Part shown: piece by piece, positions 1 through 7,274 of the stretch
Layout of the letters: every line of letters starts with the position of its first letter
How positions within the stretch are numbered: position 1 is the first letter of the stretch
Assembly: GCA_903930395.1 (NCBI GenBank)
Contig: CAIYYE010000084.1
Location: forward strand, 1 to 12,870
Origin: an uncultured beta proteobacterium
GTDB taxonomy: Bacteria > Pseudomonadota > Gammaproteobacteria > Burkholderiales > Rhodocyclaceae
DNA: 12,870 nt
Direction: 5' to 3'
Notes under the pieces: generated by a model
Told to the model about the DNA's origin: nothing
Seen by the model: the letters and a program-made list of their open reading frames with translations, nothing else
The model's database searches: none
Made by a program: the position numbers and the translations under genes

Positions 1-128
1 CCGACCGGCACACCGGCAATTTCGCGCAGCGCGGCCTCCAGCGCATCCTGCACCGTGCCGCCGCCGGCCTGGCTTTGCCAGCCATGGAAGGCGCTGCCAC
101 AGTATTCAAGCCCCAGGGCAATTCTCAC
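1..128 (-). CDS. truA: tRNA pseudouridine synthase A, N-terminal fragment (cut by window edge)
   Basis: The first 43 codons of a gene that continues beyond the left edge. The peptide begins (V/M)[17 protein letters not shown] and continues with [13 protein letters not shown], the characteristic N-terminus of TruA, which makes pseudouridine at positions 38-40 of tRNA anticodon arms in the cytoplasm. The catalytic Asp of the family lies further in and is outside the window. The start is GTG at 128-126. It overlaps the TGA stop of the upstream membrane-protein gene by four bases (GTGA), which suggests translational coupling. One oddity is that the conserved Tyr-Asp-Gly near residue 10 reads Tyr-Cys-Gly (codon TGT). 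A fimV-to-truA order is common in beta- and gammaproteobacteria, which supports the call. Confidence 0.9.
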   Translation of the reverse strand, partial: MRIALGLEYCGSAFHGWQSQAGGGTVQDALEAALREIAGVPV

Positions 129-739
129 AGCAAGGTCGCTCCCATCAAAACAAGGCCAGCCAACGCGACAAGCACGCTGTCGCGACGCAGCCACGGCACC
201 CGGTCCAGGCACAGGGTCTCCTGCCCCGCACTCACTGGTGCCTGAACGGCCAGCATCTGCCGCCAGGCGCCTTTTTCGGGCGGCACCTGGAGATAGTCGA
301 GAACCAGCGACAGGCGAACGACGAGACGCTCGATATCGATGCCCAGAGCACGCAGCGGCTGCAACAGCCCCCAGAGGCCACCCAGCATGCCCTGGCGGCC
401 AAGCCGGACGAAGAGCCAGGCCAGACAGGCAAGCATCGCGACCAGGCGGGCCGCCTGCAGACTGGCTTCAGCCATGCCTTCATAGGTCGGCGCCCAGGCC
501 TGGTCATGCAGCGCCTCGCCTGGCGTGTTGTAGGCGAGAATCAGCCATAGGGTGAGCAGCAACCAGCGCGCCCGCCAGACGTAGCCCCACCAGCGGCCGG
601 CCAGCGCCGGCGCCTGCAGCAGGGCAAGGGCCGTCAGCGCGGCGAGACCGGCATAGCCAACGAATTGAACGCCAATAACCGCTGCCAGCCAGATGATCAA
701 TGCGCAAGAAGGATGCAAAACCGGGCTCCCAAAATGCAC
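125..739 (-). CDS. small ECF-type transporter T-component-like (CbiQ/EcfT) membrane protein
   Basis: A 204-residue, strongly hydrophobic protein with predicted membrane segments near residues 11-45 (possibly two), 57-70, 95-112 and 186-204. The stretch [20 protein letters not shown] and the later [20 protein letters not shown] resemble CbiQ/EcfT family proteins found beside truA in betaproteobacteria; this is recalled family knowledge. Typical T components end in cytoplasmic coupling helices with Ala-Arg-Gly-type motifs that contact the ABC ATPase. I cannot find them here: residues 150-185 are short and divergent. No ATPase or substrate-binding partner is in the window, so transport is not established. 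The start is uncertain. The frame opens at GTG 739, which has a weak AAGGGG four bases upstream. A TTG at 718 has GGGAG seven bases upstream and gives an N-terminus of [11 protein letters not shown], which looks more family-like. It overlaps the truA start by four bases. Confidence 0.6.
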   Translation of the reverse strand: MHFGSPVLHPSCALIIWLAAVIGVQFVGYAGLAALTALALLQAPALAGRWWGYVWRARWLLLTLWLILAYNTPGEALHDQAWAPTYEGMAEASLQAARLVAMLACLAWLFVRLGRQGMLGGLWGLLQPLRALGIDIERLVVRLSLVLDYLQVPPEKGAWRQMLAVQAPVSAGQETLCLDRVPWLRRDSVLVALAGLVLMGATLL

Positions 740-742
740 ACA

Positions 743-756
743 GCCCCTTGCGGGGC
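743..756 (-). other. GCAA-loop hairpin after the fimV stop
   Basis: On the coding strand the sequence reads GCCCC-GCAA-GGGGC, a perfect 5-bp GC stem closed by a GNRA-type tetraloop, 25 bases after the fimV stop codon. No T tract follows, so it is not a standard intrinsic terminator. It could protect the fimV mRNA 3' end, or it could affect translation of the next gene, because its second arm contains the only Shine-Dalgarno-like bases for the GTG start at 739. The same 14 bases occur at 12501-12514 after another stop codon. Confidence 0.4.
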
Positions 757-781
757 CATGTGCCGATCACAAGCCTGAATT

Positions 782-3700
782 CTACCCGCCTATACGGCCA
801 AGTATCGTCCGCGCCTGTTCAACCAGATCAACCGAACCTTCAGACAGCACTTCCTGAAGCAGCTCACGAGCCCCTTCGTGGTCGCCCATTTCTTCATAGG
901 CCTTGGCCAGATCAAGCTTGGTATTGACCTCTTCCCATTGCTCGTTATGCACCGGGGCGTCGGCCATCCCGGTATCTCCGGCCGGCGTGCCTTCGGGCGA
1001 AGCCGATTCGGGAGGCGCCGAAAGATCGAGGTTGATCGAACCGATATCGAATTCCTGTGTGCCCATGGGCTGCCCAAGGAACATCGAATCAGTCAGCTTG
1101 ACGTCGAAATCAAGCGAATCGGCATCGGCAGCACCGCCGACCACAACGGTCCGGTCAAAGCTGTCGGATTGATCATCGCCGCCAAAATTGAGCATATTGC
1201 CGTCGACCATGGTATCGCTGCCGACAACGCTGTTCACCACGGTTTGCGTCATCGGTGAAGGCGCATCCAGCAGCGCATCGGGGGCCGCGTCAAAACCCGG
1301 CTGATCATCCTGAGGCATGGCATTGACACCGCCCGTACCGACGAAAGTACCCAGCCCGACGTCCATGTCGTCAGCCATATCGCTGCTCGTCATGGGCATG
1401 ACGAGCGTGCCTTCCGGCGAGAAATCGGGGGCCGACGCGTACGGCTCCTCGGCCTGAACCGGCTCGACCACATTCTGGTCAAGCCCCATGCCTTCGGCGC
1501 CAAGATCAACGGGAGCAGGAGCCGGCTCGACCTCGGAGGCCTGCACCAGTTCGTTCCCCAGATCGAAATCGAGGGCGTCGGAGTCGCTGCCGGTAACGAC
1601 GGTATCGGTATAGGCGTCGACACTGGCTTCGGCGGACTGCACCGGGGCGCTTTCGGCAGGCGCTGCTTCGCTACCCAGATCAAAGTCGAGCATCAACTCA
1701 TCCGCACCGAGGTTCAGTTCTTCCGGCTCGGCCGGTTCGGCGGCCTGCAGATCCGCTTCGGTCGGCAGGACCAGGGTATCGCGCTCGAAACCATCGATTA
1801 CCTCCGGCATCTCGCCGACGGGTTCTTCCGCCACGAGCGGCTCGGCTTCAGGCAGGCTTGCCAGTGGCTCGGGCGAGCTTTCCGGCAGTTCAGGCGCGGC
1901 ATCAGGGATATCGGCCGACGGAGCGTAAATGGGTGCTTCCGCCACTTCATGAATACCCGATCCGGAATACAGCGGATTATTGGGATCAAGAGCGGCGCCC
2001 AGCGCGGCAACCTTCGCCCAGTCCGGACCAACGCCGGCAGTCTGGGCATACAGTTCGCTGGCCAACGTTTCAAACTGTTTCACACTCTGGCGATTGGCGT
2101 AGATTTCGAGCAGCTTGGCATGGATGGCTGTGCGCTGTGGGTCCTTCTGCAGGGCCTCAAGCAGGATTTCCTCGGCCTGGGTGTCACGGCCATAGGCCAT
2201 GTAAACGTCGGCCTCGGCCACCGGATCGACCTCGTCGGTATCGATGGTGCCCGGACCGGTCTGGCTGAATTCGCCGGTCTGCGGGGGAACGTTGCCCGTA
2301 TCGATACTCTGGCCACCCGTCATGCGGAATACGGAATTGGGGCCGAGGCTGGACGGCATCGGCAAAACCGTCGTTTCGGAAGCGGCCTTCCTGGTCCGGC
2401 GGCGACTGAACATGAAGTAACCGGCAAGCAGGGCCAGGATGCCACCTCCACCCACCAGGGGCAGTGAATCCTCAAGCAGGGAATCGACGACGCCGGGCTC
2501 TTCTGCAGCCGGCGGCGGTGGCGGAAGCTCCGCCTTGGGTGCCGGCGGCTTCGGAGCCTCGACAGGCTTGGGTGCTTCAACCGGCTTCGCTACCTCAACC
2601 GGCTTGGGCGGCTCAACAGGTGCGGCGGCTTCGGGCGCCTTGGGCGGCTCGACAACCTTCGGCGGTTCAACCGGCTTGGCCACTTCGACCGGCTTGGCAG
2701 CCTCGACGGGCTTGGGTGGCTCGACGGGCTTGGCAGCCGCGGCCACTTTGGGTTCTTCCTTCTTGACCGGCTGCTGTAGCTCTGCCAGCTTCTGGTTCTT
2801 CATTTCCAGCAGCTTTTGCAGGTCAGTCACATTCTTTTCGAGGGTCTGCAAACGGCCCTGCGCGTCATTGAGTGCCTTTTCGCGAGCCAGCTGCTCGGCC
2901 GTCTCGGCCGCCTTGCCGGCAGCTGCACCCTTGGCCGCAGCGTCGGTCCGCGCAACCTTGACCTGATCCTTGCTTTGCTCAGCCGGAGCAGCCTTCTCTT
3001 CGACCTTTGCGGTGATTTTGCCGGCGCTGGCCTGAGAGGCCGCAGCATCGGCCGCCGGCGCCTTGGCCGTGGTAGCAGCAAGCTTTTGGCGATAATCGTT
3101 CCAGTCACGCGCCTGGGCGACATAGACTTTCTTCGCTTCAGCCGGCGATACGGCCTCGACCGCCGATTTTTCGGGAATGCTCAGGATCGCGCCGGCTTTC
3201 AGGCGATTGACATTCTGGGCGATGAAGGCATCCGGATTGCTCTGGAATAATCCAACCAGCATCTGCTCCAGAGAAACGCCGTCATGCTTGTTCTCGGCGG
3301 CAATCTTGCGCAGCGTGTCGCCTTGCTTGACGAGCCGGGTGCCGGTGCTCTCCGGCGCCGCCTTCGGCTCTGCAGCGGCCTTGGGTGCAGCCTTCGGTTC
3401 CGGTGCCGGACGCGGCGCAGCCTTGACCGGCGCAGGCCGGCTTTCCCCTGCGCTGCCACCACCGCGCACCGTCTCGACGATGCGCGCTTCGGCGACCGGG
3501 CGCGACGCCTGCTGGGCAGTCATTTCCGGTGGGTCGAGCAGGAAGGTGTACTCGCGGACCAGACGCCCGGCCGGCCAGTTCAGCTCAACCAGGAAATCGA
3601 GGAAGGGTTCATTGATCGGCTTGACCGAACTGACCTTGACGACCGACTGGCCACCGGGTCTTTTTTCGACGGTGAACCGGAGATCCATCAGGACCGAGGC

Positions 3701-3940
3701 GAAATCGACGCCAGCCTGCTTGAATGTATCCTGCGGAGCGAGACGCGCGGTCATCCCCCCCAGTTCATCCTTGCTTGCACCGATCTCAAGCTCGGCCCGC
3801 AGCGGCTGGCCGATACCTGACAAAACCGTCAGTTTGCCCAGGCCAGCGGCCTCTGCAAGCCACGGGGAAATTGAAAGACAAGAAGCAACAGCAAGCGCAG
3901 CAGCGCGTTTCTTGAACTTGGTATGGACTGTTCCGTTCAC
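782..3940 (-). CDS. fimV: FimV-like polar hub / type IV pilus assembly protein
   Basis: A 1052-residue inner-membrane protein. In order it has: a basic N-terminus and signal peptide (about 1-32, cleavage near AEA-AG); the conserved FimV N-terminal domain starting LGKLTVLSGIGQPLRAELEI (34-140); a Pro/Ala-rich linker; a LysM-like peptidoglycan-binding domain (about 201-257); a coiled coil (about 346-392); a proline-rich hexapeptide repeat (404-469); one membrane helix (about 493-511, followed by RRR); a TPR-like segment (571-658); a long acidic disordered region; and the conserved C-terminal FimV TPR motif (about 999-1052). FimV proteins organise the cell pole, type IV pili and twitching, with the N-part in the periplasm and the C-part in the cytoplasm. 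The start is GTG with AGGG seven bases upstream; no nearer start precedes the signal peptide. The gene lies behind the asd terminator and a candidate promoter, so it probably heads its own unit with the ecfT-like gene and truA. Confidence 0.93.
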   Translation of the reverse strand: MNGTVHTKFKKRAAALAVASCLSISPWLAEAAGLGKLTVLSGIGQPLRAELEIGASKDELGGMTARLAPQDTFKQAGVDFASVLMDLRFTVEKRPGGQSVVKVSSVKPINEPFLDFLVELNWPAGRLVREYTFLLDPPEMTAQQASRPVAEARIVETVRGGGSAGESRPAPVKAAPRPAPEPKAAPKAAAEPKAAPESTGTRLVKQGDTLRKIAAENKHDGVSLEQMLVGLFQSNPDAFIAQNVNRLKAGAILSIPEKSAVEAVSPAEAKKVYVAQARDWNDYRQKLAATTAKAPAADAAASQASAGKITAKVEEKAAPAEQSKDQVKVARTDAAAKGAAAGKAAETAEQLAREKALNDAQGRLQTLEKNVTDLQKLLEMKNQKLAELQQPVKKEEPKVAAAAKPVEPPKPVEAAKPVEVAKPVEPPKVVEPPKAPEAAAPVEPPKPVEVAKPVEAPKPVEAPKPPAPKAELPPPPPAAEEPGVVDSLLEDSLPLVGGGGILALLAGYFMFSRRRTRKAASETTVLPMPSSLGPNSVFRMTGGQSIDTGNVPPQTGEFSQTGPGTIDTDEVDPVAEADVYMAYGRDTQAEEILLEALQKDPQRTAIHAKLLEIYANRQSVKQFETLASELYAQTAGVGPDWAKVAALGAALDPNNPLYSGSGIHEVAEAPIYAPSADIPDAAPELPESSPEPLASLPEAEPLVAEEPVGEMPEVIDGFERDTLVLPTEADLQAAEPAEPEELNLGADELMLDFDLGSEAAPAESAPVQSAEASVDAYTDTVVTGSDSDALDFDLGNELVQASEVEPAPAPVDLGAEGMGLDQNVVEPVQAEEPYASAPDFSPEGTLVMPMTSSDMADDMDVGLGTFVGTGGVNAMPQDDQPGFDAAPDALLDAPSPMTQTVVNSVVGSDTMVDGNMLNFGGDDQSDSFDRTVVVGGAADADSLDFDVKLTDSMFLGQPMGTQEFDIGSINLDLSAPPESASPEGTPAGDTGMADAPVHNEQWEEVNTKLDLAKAYEEMGDHEGARELLQEVLSEGSVDLVEQARTILGRIGG
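2534..2731 (-). repeat. hexapeptide (KPVExx) tandem repeat region within fimV
   Basis: This stretch encodes FimV residues 404-469 and consists of eleven 18-bp units. Ten follow the pattern K-P-V-E plus two of P/A/V (for example KPVEPP, KPVEAA, KPVEVA), three of them with a substitution in the K-P-V-E core; the last unit is degenerate (KPPAPK). It lies between the coiled coil and the membrane helix, so in the FimV topology it is a stiff periplasmic spacer. Copy number could vary between strains by slippage or recombination. That is an inference from the repeat structure. Confidence 0.85.
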
Positions 3941-3973
3941 GGCTAAACCCTGAGCGTCAATTTTGGGACTTTC

Positions 3974-4002
3974 AAATTAACATCATGTACTTAGCAATGC
4001 AA
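3974..4002 (-). promoter_or_regulatory. candidate sigma-70 promoter of fimV
   Basis: On the minus strand, TTGCAT (4002-3997) is followed after 17 bases by TAATTT (3979-3974), with a TG one base before it, as in an extended -10. It lies in the AT-rich gap between the asd terminator and the fimV GTG start and would give a leader of about 25-30 bases. The -35 matches consensus at 4-5 of 6 positions and the -10 is weak, so this is only a candidate. Confidence 0.4.
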
Positions 4003-4050
4003 GCTGAATTAGTTTCTCAATCAATGATATTGTCATACAACAGCCAAATA

Positions 4051-4078
4051 AAAAGCCGGGGTAATTTCCCCGGCTTTT
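4051..4078 (-). terminator. intrinsic terminator after asd
   Basis: A perfect 11-bp stem (AAAAGCCGGGG / CCCCGGCTTTT) with a six-base loop, 20 bases past the asd stop. On the minus strand the GC-rich stem ends in a run of T (GGCTTTTTATTT), a typical rho-independent terminator. It separates the leu-asd unit from fimV. The A/T flanks on both sides mean it could also work on the opposite strand, where no gene needs it. Confidence 0.9.
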
Positions 4079-4097
4079 GGCAAAAATATCAAGCCAA

Positions 4098-5231
4098 TCA
4101 GGCGTCAAGCAGAATACGCAGCATGCGACGCAGCGGCTCGGCTGCGCCCCACAGCAGCTGGTCGCCGCAGGTAAAGGCGGCGAGGTATTCCGGGCCCATC
4201 GCCATTTTGTGCAGACGGCCGACCGGCACCGTCAGCGTACCGGTCACGGCGGCCGGGGTCAGCTCGCGCTCGGAGATCTCGCGATCATTCGGCACGACCT
4301 TGGCCCACGGATTGGCCTTGGCCAGCATGTCGCTGATTTCGTCGAGCGGCACATCCTTCTTGAGCTTGATGGTCAGCGCCTGGCTGTGGCAGCGCATGGC
4401 ACCGATACGAACGCACAGGCCGTCGATGGGGATCGAACCGGCCGAACGGAACGCCGGCTTGCCGAGGATCTTGTTGCATTCGGCGCCGCCCTTCCATTCT
4501 TCCTTGGACTGACCGTTTTCGTAGGGCACGTCGATCCACGGGATGAGCGAGCCGGCGAGCGGCGTGTTGCGGAAGTTCTTCTTCGGGAAGGCGTCGGAGC
4601 GGATGGTCTCGGCGACCTTGCGGTCGATGTCGAGAATGGCCGAGGCCGGATCGGCCAGCAGGTCGGCGACGGATGCGTGAATCGCCCCCATCTGGGAAAT
4701 CAGCTCGCGCATGTTCTGCGCGCCGGCGCCCGAGGCTGCCTGGTAGGTCATCGAGGTTGCCCATTCGATCAGGTCGTTCTGGAACAGGCCGCCGAGGCCC
4801 ATCAGCATGAGCGAGACAGTGCAGTTGCCGCCGATCCAGTTCTTGCCGCCCTTGCCCAGCGCGTCCTTGATGACGTGCATGTTGACCGGGTCGAGCACGA
4901 TCACCGCGTCGTCAGCCATGCGCAGCGAAGACGCGGCGTCGATCCAGTGACCGTTCCAGCCGGTGGCGCGCAGCTTGCCGAAGACTTCCTTGGTGTAGTC
5001 GCCACCCTGGCAGGTGATGATGATATCGCAGGCCTTCAGGGCGTCGATATTCGAGGCATCCTGAAGCGGCAGGGAGGCTTCCTTGCCGCCAAAGGACGGG
5101 GCCTTGCCGCCGGCAGCGGACGTCGAAAAATAGACGGGGTCGATATGGGCGAAATCGCCCTCTTCCACCATCCGCTGCATCAGCACGGAGCCAACCATGC
5201 CACGCCAACCGACCAGACCAACCTTCTTCAT
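4098..5231 (-). CDS. asd: aspartate-semialdehyde dehydrogenase
   Basis: Reduces aspartyl phosphate to aspartate semialdehyde with NADPH, the branch step toward lysine, diaminopimelate, methionine and threonine. The 377 residues compare with 367 in E. coli. The N-terminal nucleotide-binding motif is [14 protein letters not shown] (4-17). The active-site cysteine is Cys137 in [11 protein letters not shown], and the catalytic histidine is probably His282 in [11 protein letters not shown]. The sequence follows the gammaproteobacterial-type Asd pattern throughout ([15 protein letters not shown] at 163-177). A purine-rich GGAGAGAG Shine-Dalgarno stretch precedes the ATG. It follows leuB by 52 bases and is the last gene before the strong terminator, so it is probably transcribed with the leu genes. 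No truncation or missing key residue is seen. Confidence 0.97.
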   Translation of the reverse strand: MKKVGLVGWRGMVGSVLMQRMVEEGDFAHIDPVYFSTSAAGGKAPSFGGKEASLPLQDASNIDALKACDIIITCQGGDYTKEVFGKLRATGWNGHWIDAASSLRMADDAVIVLDPVNMHVIKDALGKGGKNWIGGNCTVSLMLMGLGGLFQNDLIEWATSMTYQAASGAGAQNMRELISQMGAIHASVADLLADPASAILDIDRKVAETIRSDAFPKKNFRNTPLAGSLIPWIDVPYENGQSKEEWKGGAECNKILGKPAFRSAGSIPIDGLCVRIGAMRCHSQALTIKLKKDVPLDEISDMLAKANPWAKVVPNDREISERELTPAAVTGTLTVPVGRLHKMAMGPEYLAAFTCGDQLLWGAAEPLRRMLRILLDA

Positions 5232-5283
5232 AACTCTCTCTCCGAATATAAGCTTTGTTTAACGCACGAATGCGTCTTCCGGT

Positions 5284-6342
5284 TTACGCCAACGCTGCCA
5301 GTACGGCGTCGCCCATTTCCTTTGTACCAACCTTGGTCGTCCCGCGCTCGTAAATGTCGCCGGTTCGATAGCCCTGGGCAAGCACCTTTTTGACCGCGTT
5401 TTCGACGCGCAGTGCCTGCTCTTCGAGACCAAAGGTGTAGCGCAGCAGCATCGCCACCGACAGGATGGTAGCCAGCGGATTGGCCACGCCCTGGCCGGCG
5501 ATATCCGGTGCCGAGCCGTGCGAGGGCTCGTACATGCCCTTGTTGTTGGCATCGAGCGAGGCCGAAGGGAGCATGCCGATGGAGCCGGTGAGCATCGAGG
5601 CTTCGTCCGACAGGATGTCGCCGAACATGTTGCCGGTGACCATCACGTCGAACTGCTTGGGTGCCTTGACCAGTTGCATCGCGGCGTTATCGACCAGCAT
5701 GTGGCTGAGTTCGACGTCCGGGTAGTCATGGGCAATCTCGATCATCACGTCGCGCCAGAGCTGAGTGGTTTCGAGCACATTCATCTTATCCACAGAGCAC
5801 AGCTTCTTGTTGCGCTTCTGCGCAGCCTGGAAGGCGACATGACCGATACGGCGGATTTCCGACTCGCTGTAGACCATGGTATTGAAGCCGACGCGCTCGC
5901 CGTTTTCTTCACGGATACCGCGCGGCTGGCCGAAGTAGATGTCGCCGGTCAGTTCGCGGACAATCAGGATGTCGAGACCCGAAACCACTTCCGGCTTGAG
6001 CGTCGAGGCATTGGCCAGTTCCGGATAGAGAATCGCCGGACGGAGGTTGGCGAACAGGCCGAGATCCTTGCGGATACCGAGCAGACCACGTTCCGGGCGG
6101 AGTTCGCGGGCAAGCACGTCCCATTTCGGGCCGCCGACGGCGCCGAGCAGAATGGCATCGGCTTCGGCGGTCAGCTTCTTGGTCGCTTCCGGATACGGCG
6201 TACCGGTCGCATCAACCGCCCCGCCGCCGATCAGACCTTCTTCCAGCTCCAGCTTGTTGAGGTCGAGCGACTTGAGCACACGCACCGCTTCAGCAACAAT
6301 TTCCGGACCAATGCCGTCACCCGGCAGAACACAAACTTTCAT
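5284..6342 (-). CDS. leuB: 3-isopropylmalate dehydrogenase
   Basis: Oxidative decarboxylation of 3-isopropylmalate to 2-oxoisocaproate with NAD+, the third dedicated step of leucine synthesis. The 352-residue length is normal. It begins [16 protein letters not shown], the family N-terminus. Substrate and catalytic residues visible include Arg129 in [10 protein letters not shown], Tyr137, Lys186 in VDKMNVL, Asp218 in VDNAAMQL, and Asp242/Asp246 in the signature [14 protein letters not shown] (238-251). The NAD loop is [13 protein letters not shown] (271-283). An excellent Shine-Dalgarno TAAGGAG sits five bases before the ATG. It lies 63 bases after leuD, in a gap holding a small heptamer repeat and a GGATC-GAG-GATCC inverted repeat just upstream of the Shine-Dalgarno. 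It is likely cotranscribed with leuCD and asd. Confidence 0.98.
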   Translation of the reverse strand: MKVCVLPGDGIGPEIVAEAVRVLKSLDLNKLELEEGLIGGGAVDATGTPYPEATKKLTAEADAILLGAVGGPKWDVLARELRPERGLLGIRKDLGLFANLRPAILYPELANASTLKPEVVSGLDILIVRELTGDIYFGQPRGIREENGERVGFNTMVYSESEIRRIGHVAFQAAQKRNKKLCSVDKMNVLETTQLWRDVMIEIAHDYPDVELSHMLVDNAAMQLVKAPKQFDVMVTGNMFGDILSDEASMLTGSIGMLPSASLDANNKGMYEPSHGSAPDIAGQGVANPLATILSVAMLLRYTFGLEEQALRVENAVKKVLAQGYRTGDIYERGTTKVGTKEMGDAVLAALA

Positions 6343-6374
6343 AACAACTCCTTAGGATCGAGGATCCAGCCCCC

Positions 6375-6402
6375 AATGACCAATTACCAATAACGAATCA
6401 CC
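6375..6402. repeat. four-copy heptamer tandem repeat (AATNACC) between leuD and leuB
   Basis: Four uninterrupted 7-bp units, AATGACC, AATTACC, AATAACG and AATCACC, fill most of the 63-base leuD-leuB gap. The fourth base differs in every unit and one unit has G instead of C at its end. An inverted repeat GGATC-GAG-GATCC (6355-6367) follows, next to the leuB Shine-Dalgarno. The arrangement resembles the short heptanucleotide tandem repeats (STRR type) described in cyanobacteria. Whether it is repeated elsewhere in this genome cannot be seen. Confidence 0.75.
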
Positions 6403-6405
6403 GCC

Positions 6406-7044
6406 TCAACTAAACAGCCAGGGCTGGCTGATGCGACGCTTATCTTCAAATTCGCGGATTTTTTCGGCATGACGCAGGGTCAGGCCGATGTCGTCCCAGC
6501 CATTGATCAGGCACTCCTTGCGGAAAGCGTCGATGGCGAAGGGAATGCCGTAGCCATCAGGGCGGATCACGGCCTGCGCCTGCAGATCAACGACCAGCTT
6601 GTAGCCCGGCGTCGCCTCGACCTGTGCAAAGAGGGCGGCGATTTCAGCTGCCGGCAGGACGATGGGGACAATGCCGTTCTTGTAGCAGTTGTTGAAGAAG
6701 ATGTCGGCAAAGGATTCGGCGATGATCGCCTTGAAGCCGAAATCGAGCAGCGCCCAGGGCGCGTGCTCGCGCGAACTGCCGCAGCCGAAATTGGCGCGCG
6801 TCAGGAGCACTTCGGCCCCTTGGTAACGCGCCTGATTGAGCACGAAATTCGGATTTTTTGGCCGCCCCGAGGCATCCTGCCCGGGCTCACCGACATCCAT
6901 GTAGCGCCACTCATCAAAGGCATTCGGGCCAAAACCCGAGCGCTTGATCGATTTCAGGAACTGCTTCGGGATGATCGCATCGGTATCGACGTTATTGCGG
7001 TCGAGGGGTGCGACCAGACCTTCCAGACGAACGAATTTATCCAT
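6406..7044 (-). CDS. leuD: 3-isopropylmalate dehydratase small subunit
   Basis: Small (swivel-domain) subunit that pairs with LeuC to isomerise 2-isopropylmalate to 3-isopropylmalate. The 212 residues are close to the usual ~200. Diagnostic stretches are [18 protein letters not shown] (14-31), [20 protein letters not shown] (85-104), which carries the conserved swivel-domain loop, and [17 protein letters not shown] in the middle. The start ATG (7044-7042) overlaps the TAA stop of the preceding small lipoprotein gene by one base (TAATG). The two are therefore probably translationally coupled, with GGAG lying very close to the start. It is followed by leuB. Unlike E. coli, leuC and leuD are not adjacent here. 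Confidence 0.97.
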   Translation of the reverse strand: MDKFVRLEGLVAPLDRNNVDTDAIIPKQFLKSIKRSGFGPNAFDEWRYMDVGEPGQDASGRPKNPNFVLNQARYQGAEVLLTRANFGCGSSREHAPWALLDFGFKAIIAESFADIFFNNCYKNGIVPIVLPAAEIAALFAQVEATPGYKLVVDLQAQAVIRPDGYGIPFAIDAFRKECLINGWDDIGLTLRHAEKIREFEDKRRISQPWLFS

Positions 7045-7259
7045 TACTCCACCGCTTTCTGCACGGCTTCGCCGCTCTTCTTGAGGGCACCACCGACGGC
7101 CTCGCCGCCCTTCTGCAGAGCACCCCCGACCACCTCGCCACCCTTCTGCAAGACCTCGCCGGTCTTTTCGGCACCGATAGCGACATCCTTCTTGACGCCC
7201 TGGGCGGTGTTGCAGGCGGCCAGACCCAATACGGCCAACACGACAAATAAATGTTTCAT
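7044..7259 (-). CDS. small entericidin-like lipoprotein with 11-residue repeats
   Basis: A 71-residue predicted lipoprotein. Residues 1-15 form a lipoprotein signal with lipobox Leu13-Ala14-Ala15-Cys16; Cys16 would be lipidated and residue 17 is Asn, compatible with transport to the outer membrane. The mature part (about 55 residues) starts NTAQGVKKD, like entericidin-type lipoproteins. It continues as an 11-residue repeat rich in Gly/Ala/Val with Lys and Glu ([33 protein letters not shown]), which would form an amphipathic helix with small-residue spacing. A strong AAGGAG lies eight bases before the ATG. The gene sits between leuC (15 bases upstream) and leuD (one-base overlap). A small lipoprotein at this place is familiar from other betaproteobacteria. 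Its function is unknown, and entericidin toxin/antidote activity should not be assumed. Confidence 0.85.
   Translation of the reverse strand: MKHLFVVLAVLGLAACNTAQGVKKDVAIGAEKTGEVLQKGGEVVGGALQKGGEAVGGALKKSGEAVQKAVE
7065..7163 (-). repeat. 33-bp tandem repeat inside the lipoprotein gene
   Basis: Three 33-bp units (7065-7097, 7098-7130, 7131-7163). The first two match well, and the third matches over about its first 20 bases and then diverges. They encode the 11-residue protein repeat, which probably grew by internal duplication. Confidence 0.7.
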
Positions 7260-7274
7260 GATCGTCGCTCCTTC

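Noticed and set aside
2439..2966. Plus-strand frame with Gly/Ser/Thr repeats that looks like a low-complexity surface protein
   Set aside because: The repeats are only the reverse complement of the fimV KPVExx repeat; there is no start context of its own.
3177..3953. Plus-strand frame of 258 codons opposite the fimV 5' half
   Set aside because: Antisense shadow of a confident gene, with Ser/Arg-rich translation and no family resemblance.
5262..5275. Hairpin ACGCA-CGAA-TGCGT between leuB and asd
   Set aside because: The stem is only 5 bp and no T run follows on the minus strand; too weak to call a terminator or attenuator.
4077..5393. Long plus-strand open frame of 438 codons opposite asd
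   Set aside because: It lies antisense to a clear asd gene; long antisense frames are expected in GC-rich codon usage and the translation shows no recognisable family.
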